Source: Loktanella sp. 5RATIMAR09 (GTDB lineage: Bacteria > Pseudomonadota > Alphaproteobacteria > Rhodobacterales > Rhodobacteraceae). From it: a DNA stretch of 64,000 bases. Positions within the stretch are counted from its first letter, which is position 1; each line of letters starts with the position of its first letter. The stretch lies in contig NZ_LJAL01000004.1 of NCBI RefSeq assembly GCF_001419985.1, forward strand, positions 248,001 through 312,000, written 5' to 3'. Under the pieces are notes generated by a model. It made no database searches and was not told the DNA's origin. It worked only from the letters and a program-made list of their open reading frames with translations. The position numbers were made by a program, and so were the translations under genes. Below are positions 26,124-33,607 of this stretch, piece after piece.

Positions 26124-26807
26124 TCAGTTGTGATAGGCTTCGCTTTCGTAAAACGCACGCAATGTCTGGTGTTTTTCCGGCCGAAAACTGTCCAGTTCCT
26201 GCAAGGCCGAAATGCGGTCCAGACGAAACATGCGAAACCCTTGACGCAATTCGCACCAGCACACTGCGGTCCAGACTTTGCCCCAGAACCACACACCCAA
26301 AGGCCGGACGGTTCTAGCGGTCTGATTGCCAGCCTCGTCGCTGTAGTTCATCTGCAACCGGATATGCGCCTCAGAAGCGGCCTCAAACCGGTCCAGATAA
26401 TCGCGCCACTGACCGCGCTGGTCCGCACCATCCAAAACGTGCACGTTGACCTGACCAACCTGTCTGCGCGCAGTCTCGGGCAGGACCGCATCAATCTTGA
26501 TTAATGCCTCTTGCGCGGCTTCTGCCATTTTCGTTCCACCCCAGCTTTGCAGAATACGCGCACCCGATACCAGTGCGATGATCTCGTCCTGCGTGAACAT
26601 GAGAGGCGGCAGATCATATCCGTCCCGCATCAGATAACCGACCCCGGCTTCGCCCTCAATCGGGACACCAGAGCCGATCAAATGTGCCACGTCACGATAA
26701 ATCGTGCGCGGCGTCACTTCGAGCTTTTCGGCCAGCTGCGCCGCCGTGGTCAGCCGACCGCCCCGAAGATACTGCAATATCTGGAACAGGCGGTCAGCGC
26801 GGCGCAT
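26124..26807 (-). CDS. YafY-type HTH/WYL-domain transcriptional regulator
   Basis: A 227-residue DeoR-like regulator. The N-terminal winged helix (ADRLFQILQYLRGGRLTTAAQLAEKLEVTPRTIYRDVAHL) is followed by a WYL domain (about 130-215; VRPLGVWFWGKVWTAVCWCELRQGFRMFRLDRI). Its ATG directly abuts the TAA of the upstream VOC gene (TAAATG), so they form a two-gene operon. The perfect palindrome at 27221-27242 in front of that operon is the probable autoregulatory operator. The ligand is unknown. Confidence 0.9.
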   Translation of the reverse strand: MRRADRLFQILQYLRGGRLTTAAQLAEKLEVTPRTIYRDVAHLIGSGVPIEGEAGVGYLMRDGYDLPPLMFTQDEIIALVSGARILQSWGGTKMAEAAQEALIKIDAVLPETARRQVGQVNVHVLDGADQRGQWRDYLDRFEAASEAHIRLQMNYSDEAGNQTARTVRPLGVWFWGKVWTAVCWCELRQGFRMFRLDRISALQELDSFRPEKHQTLRAFYESEAYHN

Positions 26808-27173
26808 TTAATGCGCAGCCTCGAAGAGGCCGATCGAGTTGCCGTCAAGGTCTTTGGCATAGGCGAAACGCCCCGCGGGAATCGTGATCGCTGGGCTGAC
26901 AATCTCTCCACCGGCGCTTTGGCAACGCGCGATCCCGTCCTCAAGCGTACCTTCAATCGCGATATGGATTGTATTGCCCCCATCTGTGGCAGGTTTCCCG
27001 GGATAAAGATGCGCGCCTGCGCTGTCCTCGAAACTGCCCAGCACAGCAATGGGGTTCGGGCCGGAATGGTCGATTTCCATCTGATAGCCAAAGACCTCGT
27101 TGTAGAAAGCGACGGCCTTGTCCATGTCAGTGACCGGTATTTCGCCCCAAGCCATAATTGTCCGTTTTGTCAT
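26808..27173 (-). CDS. VOC (glyoxalase/bleomycin-resistance fold) family protein
   Basis: A 121-residue single VOC domain starting MTKRTIMAWGEIPVTDMDKAVAFYNEVFGYQM and ending with the DLDGNSIGLFEAAH strand, where the glutamate of the second metal site would sit. It has AAGGAG seven bases upstream. VOC proteins of this size act as dimeric dioxygenases, isomerases or antibiotic-binding proteins; residues here do not decide. Co-transcribed with the YafY regulator, as in many alphaproteobacteria. Confidence 0.88.
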   Translation of the reverse strand: MTKRTIMAWGEIPVTDMDKAVAFYNEVFGYQMEIDHSGPNPIAVLGSFEDSAGAHLYPGKPATDGGNTIHIAIEGTLEDGIARCQSAGGEIVSPAITIPAGRFAYAKDLDGNSIGLFEAAH

Positions 27174-27220
27174 GTCTCATCTCCTTGATTGCGGTTGATG
27201 GACATCTTTAAACATACCCC

Positions 27221-27242
27221 TGCTGACAGCATTATGTCAGCA
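27221..27242. promoter_or_regulatory. Palindromic operator in front of the VOC-YafY operon
   Basis: TGCTGACA (27221-27228) and TGTCAGCA (27235-27242) are perfect 8-bp arms around a six-base spacer. On the minus strand its CTGACA can serve as a -35 box with TATGTT 18 bases further on as -10, so a bound regulator would block transcription of the VOC-YafY operon. Assignment to YafY is inferred from position and from similar palindromes I recall upstream of YafY genes. Confidence 0.7.
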
Positions 27243-27263
27243 TGTTTTCAGCAGGGCGGAAAA

Positions 27264-28019
27264 TTACACCCCCGCAAGCCAGGCCAGACCGTCCTCGGTC
27301 GTGCGGCGCGGCTTGTATTCGCCCGAAACCCACCCTGCATAGCCCTGGGCATCCAGCAACGCGAAGAAGGCGGAAAAATCAATCTCGCCTTGATCCGGCT
27401 CACCGCGATCCGGCATCTGGGCCACCTGCACATGGGCGGTAATATCGCGCATTGCGTCCCACGTGCCCAGGACATCACCGGTGATCATGGCAGCATGGAA
27501 CGTGTCGAATTGCAGTCTCAGGTTCGGCGCATCAATCGTTGTGACAATCTCGCGGCCCAGATCAAAATCATTCAGGAAATAGCCCGGCATGGTGTCACTA
27601 TTGATCGGCTCAATCGTCAGGCTTTGCGCAGGCGCCTCGGCTGCGGCCCAGCGCAGGTTATTGATGAAGGTCTCTTTTGCCGCCGCTCCTTCGGCTACCC
27701 CTGCCATGATATGCAGATGCCGCGCCCCCAGCGTCTGCGCATAGCGCAGCGCGCGACCAAAGTCTTTTTTGAACCGTTCTTCCAATCCGGGGATGGCTGC
27801 AAATCCTTGGGCACCGCCAGTGTAATTCGGGGGCGGACAATTGATCAGCGCCATCTGCAAATCATACCTGCGCAGCGCATCCAAGATATCCTGTGCATTC
27901 ACATCATACGGAAAGAGCACCTCGACCGCATCAAAACCCGCTTCTTTTGCGGCCGCGAACCGATCCAGAAAATCAAGTTCGGTAAAAAGCCACGTCAGGT
28001 TCGCACAGAATTTCGGCAT
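27264..28019 (-). CDS. hyi: Hydroxypyruvate isomerase family TIM-barrel protein
   Basis: A 251-residue xylose-isomerase-like TIM barrel. It begins MPKFCANLTWLFTELDFLDRFAAAKEAGFDAVEVLFPYD and contains LINCPPPNYTGGAQGFAAIPG, HLHIMAG, LTIEPINSDTMPGYFLND and LQFDTFHAAMI, the metal-coordinating Glu/Asp/His pattern of hydroxypyruvate isomerase (Hyi). The enzyme interconverts hydroxypyruvate and tartronate semialdehyde in glyoxylate metabolism. glcDEF lies 10 kb away, which fits, but there is no gcl or glxR beside it. Monocistronic as far as visible. Confidence 0.85.
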   Translation of the reverse strand: MPKFCANLTWLFTELDFLDRFAAAKEAGFDAVEVLFPYDVNAQDILDALRRYDLQMALINCPPPNYTGGAQGFAAIPGLEERFKKDFGRALRYAQTLGARHLHIMAGVAEGAAAKETFINNLRWAAAEAPAQSLTIEPINSDTMPGYFLNDFDLGREIVTTIDAPNLRLQFDTFHAAMITGDVLGTWDAMRDITAHVQVAQMPDRGEPDQGEIDFSAFFALLDAQGYAGWVSGEYKPRRTTEDGLAWLAGV

Positions 28020-28138
28020 TGAATATCCTTATGGCTGCTCGCAAGCTTGTCCGGCACATGACGGAAATTCACGATCTTTTGCAAGGTGAACAAATGGCCT
28101 CTATTGTGTGAGGGCGCGCTTACGATGGGAAGACCGAA

Positions 28139-28330
28139 ATGAGACGTTTGATTAGCTTTGTTGTGACCCTCCTGATGCCTCTCGTTCTCATCGGCGGCGG
28201 CGGCGCGCTGACCGGATGGGGCATCACAAATGAATGGGCCACGGTTGCATGGATCGGTGCGGCAATGGTGGTCGCAGGCGTCCTTTGGGGGCTGTTCCTG
28301 TTTCTGTGGGCTGAAAGCGGGCCACTCTAG
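28139..28330 (+). CDS. Small hydrophobic membrane protein, function unknown
   Basis: A 63-residue protein with two predicted membrane spans (about residues 5-27 and 35-57) separated by a short loop (GWGITNEWAT). GGGAAGA lies a few bases before the ATG. Coding potential is supported by the good ribosome site and by hydrophobic, GC-rich codon use like its neighbours. It converges on the DUF1285 gene with one base between stops. Confidence 0.65.
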   Translation: MRRLISFVVTLLMPLVLIGGGGALTGWGITNEWATVAWIGAAMVVAGVLWGLFLFLWAESGPL

Positions 28331-28331
28331 C

Positions 28332-28919
28332 TTACTTTAGTTCCGCTGACGGAATGATCGGAAAGAACATGCCCTGCGACGTCACACCGAACCATTCTTC
28401 GCCTTCATGCTCGGCATGTTCACCGATATCCACCAACCTGTAGAATGACTTGCGGTCTATCAGGGCCTCAAGATTGGCACGTACCAGCACATAGGGTGAA
28501 GGTTCGCCCGTTTCGCGATCACGCACCACGCGGATCGGGTGTTCTGGTCCGGCAATCATCCGGTCGCCCACATTGGTTTCAAATTCCAGACCATCGCCAC
28601 GCCGGTTGAAATCGACCGCGACAAATGGCGCGTCATCGACAGTGATTCCCACTTTCTCAACGGGGGTGACCAGAACGTAATCATCGCCATCACGGCGCAG
28701 AATCGTTGAAAACAGCTTCACAAGTTCGTGCCGCCCGATGGGCGTTCCCATGTAGAACCAAGTGCCATCACGGGCAATCCGCATGTCGATATCGCCGCAA
28801 AAAGGGGGATTCCAAAGATGAACCGGCGGCAAACCGCCTTTTTGGACAGCACGTGCGCTACTTGCTAGGCTCTCTGCGGAGGGAGTCACAATCTTTTGTG
28901 TGGTCATTATTTTTGCCAT
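28332..28919 (-). CDS. DUF1285 domain protein
   Basis: A 195-residue protein with the DUF1285 pattern: LPPVHLWNPPFCGDIDMRIARDGTWFYMGTPIGRHELVKLFSTILRRDGDDYVLVTPVEKVGI, followed by VRDRETGEPSPYVLVRANLEALIDRKSFYRLVDIGE. Structural-genomics members of this family have two beta-rich domains of unknown function. ATG at 28907 is an alternative start; neither has a good ribosome site. Divergent from moxR, and often found next to MoxR operons in Rhodobacteraceae as far as I recall. Confidence 0.85.
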   Translation of the reverse strand: MAKIMTTQKIVTPSAESLASSARAVQKGGLPPVHLWNPPFCGDIDMRIARDGTWFYMGTPIGRHELVKLFSTILRRDGDDYVLVTPVEKVGITVDDAPFVAVDFNRRGDGLEFETNVGDRMIAGPEHPIRVVRDRETGEPSPYVLVRANLEALIDRKSFYRLVDIGEHAEHEGEEWFGVTSQGMFFPIIPSAELK

Positions 28920-28976
28920 TGGGTGTGTTGGGATTATCTGTTCTCATGAAGACTATAGTTCAACCGGAGGAAAGTC

Positions 28977-29984
28977 ATGGCCGTAGAGTCCGATCTCGTC
29001 ACCCAGATCGAAAACCTGGGTGAAAAGCTGGCGCAAGCCCGCACCAGCATTTCGGCACGCTTTATCGGTCAGCCCCGTGTCGTGGACCTGACTTTGACAG
29101 CATTGATCTGTGGCGGCCACGCCGTGTTGATCGGCCTGCCCGGTCTGGGCAAGACACGCCTTGTCGATACGCTCTCGACGGTGATGGGACTGAATGGCAA
29201 CCGGATCCAGTTTACACCCGATCTGATGCCTGCGGATATTCTGGGCTCGGAAGTGCTTGAAACAGCCAACGATGGATCACGCAGTTTTCGCTTTATCGAA
29301 GGCCCGATTTTCTGCCAGCTTCTGATGGCGGATGAGATCAATCGCGCCTCGCCGCGTACCCAATCGGCCCTGTTGCAGGCGATGCAGGAAAAAGAAGTGA
29401 CGATCGCGGGCGAACACCGACCACTGGGCGTGCCTTTTCACGTTCTGGCCACGCAAAACCCGATTGAACAAGAGGGCACATACCCTCTTCCCGAAGCCCA
29501 GCTTGACCGCTTTTTGGTGCAGATTGATGTCCCCTACCCCGACCGCGCCACAGAAAAAGATATTCTGATCGCAACCACAGGTGTGGAAGACGCAAAATCG
29601 CAGGCGGTCTTTACGGCGCAAGAATTGCTGGATGCACAAAAACTGCTCCGCCGGATGCCCGTGGGCGATAATATTGTTGAAATGATCCTTGATCTGGTGC
29701 GCGCCTGCCGTCCGCAGGATGAAAACGCCCCCGATATCATTCGCCAGAACGTAAGCTGGGGGCCCGGACCGCGTGCAGCACAGGCGTTGATGCTGACCGT
29801 TCGCGCACAGGCGCTTTTGGAAGGGCGGCTTGCGCCGTCCGCCGAAGACGTGCGTGCGATGGCGGTGCCCGTCCTTGAACACCGGATGGCACTGTCTTTC
29901 GCGGCACGTGCGCGCGGCGAAAGCATTCACCACGTTATCAATACTGTCGCCGACCAAATCACATCGGTGGCCTCTGCCGCATGA
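28977..29984 (+). CDS. moxR: MoxR family AAA+ ATPase
   Basis: A 335-residue AAA+ protein. Walker A is at about residues 54-61 (GLPGLGKT), Walker B reads LLMADEINRASPRTQSALLQAMQE, sensor 1 is in VLATQNPIEQEGTYPLPEAQLDRF. It has GGAGGAAAG before the ATG. MoxR proteins act as chaperone-like ATPases with VWA or DUF58 partners in assembling or activating enzyme complexes. It is the first of a tightly packed operon with DUF58, DUF4159, a large membrane protein and a lipoprotein. No substrate enzyme such as a metal-dependent dehydrogenase is in view. Confidence 0.93.
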   Translation: MAVESDLVTQIENLGEKLAQARTSISARFIGQPRVVDLTLTALICGGHAVLIGLPGLGKTRLVDTLSTVMGLNGNRIQFTPDLMPADILGSEVLETANDGSRSFRFIEGPIFCQLLMADEINRASPRTQSALLQAMQEKEVTIAGEHRPLGVPFHVLATQNPIEQEGTYPLPEAQLDRFLVQIDVPYPDRATEKDILIATTGVEDAKSQAVFTAQELLDAQKLLRRMPVGDNIVEMILDLVRACRPQDENAPDIIRQNVSWGPGPRAAQALMLTVRAQALLEGRLAPSAEDVRAMAVPVLEHRMALSFAARARGESIHHVINTVADQITSVASAA

Positions 29985-30853
29985 CCACCCCTTTGACCCT
30001 AAGATCACAGGCCGAGGCGCTTGCCGCCCCGCTGCCACCGCTTCTTGCGGAGGCAGAACACCTTGCCGCGACAGTGCTCTTGGGGGATCACGGACGCCGT
30101 CGTGCGGGCACAGGGGACACATTCTGGCAGTACCGGCCCGCACAGGCCCATGATGAGGCGCGCAGTATCGACTGGCGGCGTTCGGCCCGTTCAGACGCGA
30201 ATTTCGTGCAGGACAAAGAATGGCAGATCGCCCAGTCGATTATCCTCTGGGTCGATCAGGCGGCGTCGATGTCTTTCCGTTCGGATGACAACCTGCCGAC
30301 CAAGGCCGCACGTGCCCGCACCTTGGGTCTGGCCTGCGCGATTCTGCTGATCCGCGGAGGGGAGCGTGTTGGTCTGACCGGTTTGCGCCTGCCCCCGCGA
30401 CGGGGCGAAGCGCAATTGATGCAGATGGCAGAACTTTTATCCCGCCAGGAAGAGACCGATTATGGCGCGCCCGAAGCGCAAGGCATGCTACCCCACTCGC
30501 GCGCTCTTTTTGTCAGCGATTTCCTAGGGGACATCAAACCCATCGAAGAAGCCCTTCTGCGTGCCGCAGACCGCGGTGTCGGTGGCGCGCTTTTGCAGGT
30601 GCTGGACCCGCAGGAAGAAGCGTTTCCCTTCGACGGGCGGACAATCTTTGAAAGCATGTCGGGCGCATTGCGCCATGAAACGCTCAAAGCGGGCGATCTG
30701 AGATCCCGCTATCTGGACCGGTTGGCCGAGCGCAAAGACCGCTTGCAACAACTGGCCCGCATCACGGGCTGGCGGTTCCAGACGCATCACACCGGCGAAA
30801 GCGCGACAAACGCCCTTTTGTGGCTTTATGGCGCGCTGGAGCGGAACACCTGA
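29981..30853 (+). CDS. DUF58 domain protein, MoxR partner
   Basis: A 290-residue soluble protein with the DUF58 core (GDTFWQYRPAQAHDEARSIDWRRSARSD, then a VWA-like strand IILWVDQAASMSF). The aspartate-serine spacing there is DQAAS, a degenerate MIDAS, so metal binding is doubtful. The start overlaps the moxR stop by four bases and the stop overlaps the next ATG by one, indicating obligate co-translation. DUF58 proteins usually work with MoxR in cell-envelope or enzyme maturation roles that remain poorly defined. Confidence 0.9.
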   Translation: MTTPLTLRSQAEALAAPLPPLLAEAEHLAATVLLGDHGRRRAGTGDTFWQYRPAQAHDEARSIDWRRSARSDANFVQDKEWQIAQSIILWVDQAASMSFRSDDNLPTKAARARTLGLACAILLIRGGERVGLTGLRLPPRRGEAQLMQMAELLSRQEETDYGAPEAQGMLPHSRALFVSDFLGDIKPIEEALLRAADRGVGGALLQVLDPQEEAFPFDGRTIFESMSGALRHETLKAGDLRSRYLDRLAERKDRLQQLARITGWRFQTHHTGESATNALLWLYGALERNT

Positions 30854-33606
30854 TGTGGTCAATCGGGTCCATAGGATTTGCAGCACCTTGGTTGCTGCTG
30901 GGGCTCATTGCCCTGCCGATCCTGTGGATCCTGCTACGCGCCGTACCACCCGCCCCCATCAAGCGCCGTTTTCCCGGCGTGGCCTTGCTGCTGGGCCTGA
31001 CCGACGACGAAACCCAGACCGACCGCACGCCGTGGTGGCTGTTGCTGCTGCGCATTCTGGCCGTCGCTGCGGCAATTATCGGTTTTGCCGGTCCGGTGCT
31101 CAATCCGCAGAACGCCCGCGAAGGTACCGGTGATCTGGTGATCCTGCTGGATGGCTCTTGGGCGGGTGCAAATAGCTGGCAAAGCCGGATTGACCGCGTC
31201 GACACCTTGCTTGTCGAAGCCGCCCTTGCCGACAGGCGCACAGCGGTGATCAACCTGAACGATCTGCCGGTAGGTGATGTTCCCTTTGCCGCCCCCAGCG
31301 AGTGGCGGAACCGCCTGCCCAATATCCTGCCGCAGCCATGGCAACCCCGGGACGCCGCCGCATGGTTTGCGCAGAACGACGGTGCGTTCGAGACATACTG
31401 GATTTCCGACGGGCTGGACTGGGACGGGCGCACCGATCTTTTGGAAGAGCTGGAAGCCCGCGGGTCCGTGACCGTGTTCCAAACACCCCGCCAGACAATC
31501 GGGCTGCGTCCCGCCCGCTTTGAAAACGGAGAGGTCATTGTGTCCGCAACCCGCACCCCAGTCGGCAACCCGTTTGAGACATCAATCACCGCTGTCGGGC
31601 TGGACCCTGCCGGTGTTGAACGCCAGCTGGTCACGGTCCCATTGGTTTTCAACGCGGGAGAGCCTGTGGCGGAGACCGTGATGGTACTGCCACCCGAACT
31701 GCGCAACCGGATCACACGATTTGAAGTCACAGGCACGCGGTCTGCCGGCGCTGTGAGCCTGACCGATGACGCGCTGAAACGGCGCGAGGTCGCACTGATT
31801 GCAGGGCGCGATGATCGGGAAGGGCTCGAACTGTTGTCGCCGCTCTACTACCTGCGCGAGGCACTTGAACCCACTGCCGATATCATCGACGGCACGCTTG
31901 CAGATATTCTGCTGGCCAATCCCGATGTCATCATCCTTGCCGATGTGGCAAGCCTTGCGGGCAGCGAAAGCGAGACGGTCCTTGAGTGGGTCGAAAACGG
32001 CGGCATGTTGCTGCGCTTCGCCGGACCGCGGCTTGCGGCATCGGATCAGGGGCGCAACCAGATTGATCCGCTCTTGCCCGTGCGGCTGCGTTCGGGCGGG
32101 CGGTCTGTTGGTGGCGCGATGAGCTGGGGCGAACCCAAGACGCTGGCGCCCTTTTCGACGGAAAGCCCGTTTTTCGGACTGCCTGTTCCCGATGACGTGA
32201 CCGTCACCTCGCAGGTGATGGCCCAGCCTGACCCGACGCTGGCCGACCGCGTGATCGCGCAGCTTTCGGACGGCACCCCTCTGGTGACCCGCAACATTGT
32301 AGGCGAAGGACAGATCGTTCTCGTCCATGTGACCGCAAATGCGGAATGGTCGACACTGCCGCTGTCGGGGCTTTTTGTGCAGATGCTGGAACGCCTTGCT
32401 GTCTCGACACGCCCCTCGAACCCCGATGAAACGGAACTTGCGGGCACGACGTGGCTACCAAACGAAGTGATGGATGCCTACGGGCGGCTGGATGATGGCA
32501 GCGCCTTGCCCGGTGTCGCCGGTGAGGTGTTGGCAGGGCGTGTGCCCGGTCCCGACCTTCTTCCGGGTCTCTATACGGGTTCTGACCGCCAAATTGCGGT
32601 CAATGTGATCGACACCGAAACCGTCCTGAATGTGGCGCAATGGCCGGCGCGCATTGCGGTCGAAGGTATGCAGATTGTCCGTGAAACTGCGCTCAAAGGC
32701 TGGTTGCTGAGTGCGGCGGTCATGCTGTTGTTGATTGACGTGATAGCCTCGCTCGCGGTTGGCGGGCGCTTGCGTGGTCCGCGTGCCGATGTCGCGGCTG
32801 CCCTTGCGCTACTCTTGATGTGGGCGCCGGATGCGCAGGCGCAATCGGCAGATGACTTTGCGCTGCGCGCCACATCCGAGGTGGTCTTGGCGCATGTGCT
32901 GACGGGTGATCCGGAAACCGACGAGATCGCAGAAGCGGGGCTTTTGGGCCTGTCACAAACACTTTTCCGACGCACCTCGATCGAACCCGCCGCCCCGATT
33001 GGTGTGAATATCGAAACCGATGAGCTCGCGTTCTTCCCCTTCCTGTACTGGCCTGTCACCGCCGATCAACCACTGCCAAGCCGTGAGGCCTATGCCAAGT
33101 TGAACCGCTATCTGCGCACCGGTGGTATGATCATGTTCGACACGCGCGACAGTGATAGTGCGCGCTTTGGTTCGGGCTCTCCCGAAGGCCAAAAGCTGCA
33201 GGCGATTGCACGCTCGCTGGATATTCCCGCCATCGAACGGATCCCCCCTGATCACGTGCTGACGCGCACCTTTTATCTGCTGCAGGATTTCCCCGGGCGC
33301 TACGCTAGCCGCGATGTCTGGGTTGAGGCCGCGCCGATCACAGCCGAACAGATTGAGGGGATGCCGTTCCGCAATCTCAATGACGGTGTGACGCCTGTGA
33401 TCATCGGCGGCAACGACTGGGCGCGGGCATGGGCTGTTGACGAGGCCGGGCGCCGCATGTTCCCCGTCGGGCGCGGGATGTCCGGCGAGCGCCAGCGCGA
33501 AATTGCGCTGCGGTTCGGTGTGAATGTCATCATGCATGTGCTGACCGGAAACTATAAGTCGGATCAGGTCCATGTGCCCGATCTGCTGGACAGGCTGGGG
33601 CAATGA
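30853..33606 (+). CDS. BatA-N / DUF4159 large membrane protein
   Basis: A 917-residue protein. Two membrane spans open it (about residues 8-29 and 61-80), the BatA N-terminal pattern (SFAAPWLLLGL-like, KRRFPGVALLLGL). A long extracytoplasmic part follows, with a VWA-like section (LVILLDGSWAGANSW) in which the MIDAS is degraded. A third span lies near 620-640. A hydrophobic AALALLLMWAPDAQAQ segment at about 646-663 has the look of a signal peptidase site. The C-terminal DUF4159 domain (about 690-917) carries FFPFLYWPV, LRTGGMIMFDTRD and FGVNVIMHVLTGNYKSDQ. The ATG overlaps the DUF58 stop. An upstream ATG at 30820 is open but inside DUF58. Confidence 0.9.
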   Translation: MWSIGSIGFAAPWLLLGLIALPILWILLRAVPPAPIKRRFPGVALLLGLTDDETQTDRTPWWLLLLRILAVAAAIIGFAGPVLNPQNAREGTGDLVILLDGSWAGANSWQSRIDRVDTLLVEAALADRRTAVINLNDLPVGDVPFAAPSEWRNRLPNILPQPWQPRDAAAWFAQNDGAFETYWISDGLDWDGRTDLLEELEARGSVTVFQTPRQTIGLRPARFENGEVIVSATRTPVGNPFETSITAVGLDPAGVERQLVTVPLVFNAGEPVAETVMVLPPELRNRITRFEVTGTRSAGAVSLTDDALKRREVALIAGRDDREGLELLSPLYYLREALEPTADIIDGTLADILLANPDVIILADVASLAGSESETVLEWVENGGMLLRFAGPRLAASDQGRNQIDPLLPVRLRSGGRSVGGAMSWGEPKTLAPFSTESPFFGLPVPDDVTVTSQVMAQPDPTLADRVIAQLSDGTPLVTRNIVGEGQIVLVHVTANAEWSTLPLSGLFVQMLERLAVSTRPSNPDETELAGTTWLPNEVMDAYGRLDDGSALPGVAGEVLAGRVPGPDLLPGLYTGSDRQIAVNVIDTETVLNVAQWPARIAVEGMQIVRETALKGWLLSAAVMLLLIDVIASLAVGGRLRGPRADVAAALALLLMWAPDAQAQSADDFALRATSEVVLAHVLTGDPETDEIAEAGLLGLSQTLFRRTSIEPAAPIGVNIETDELAFFPFLYWPVTADQPLPSREAYAKLNRYLRTGGMIMFDTRDSDSARFGSGSPEGQKLQAIARSLDIPAIERIPPDHVLTRTFYLLQDFPGRYASRDVWVEAAPITAEQIEGMPFRNLNDGVTPVIIGGNDWARAWAVDEAGRRMFPVGRGMSGERQREIALRFGVNVIMHVLTGNYKSDQVHVPDLLDRLGQ

Positions 33607-33607
33607 T

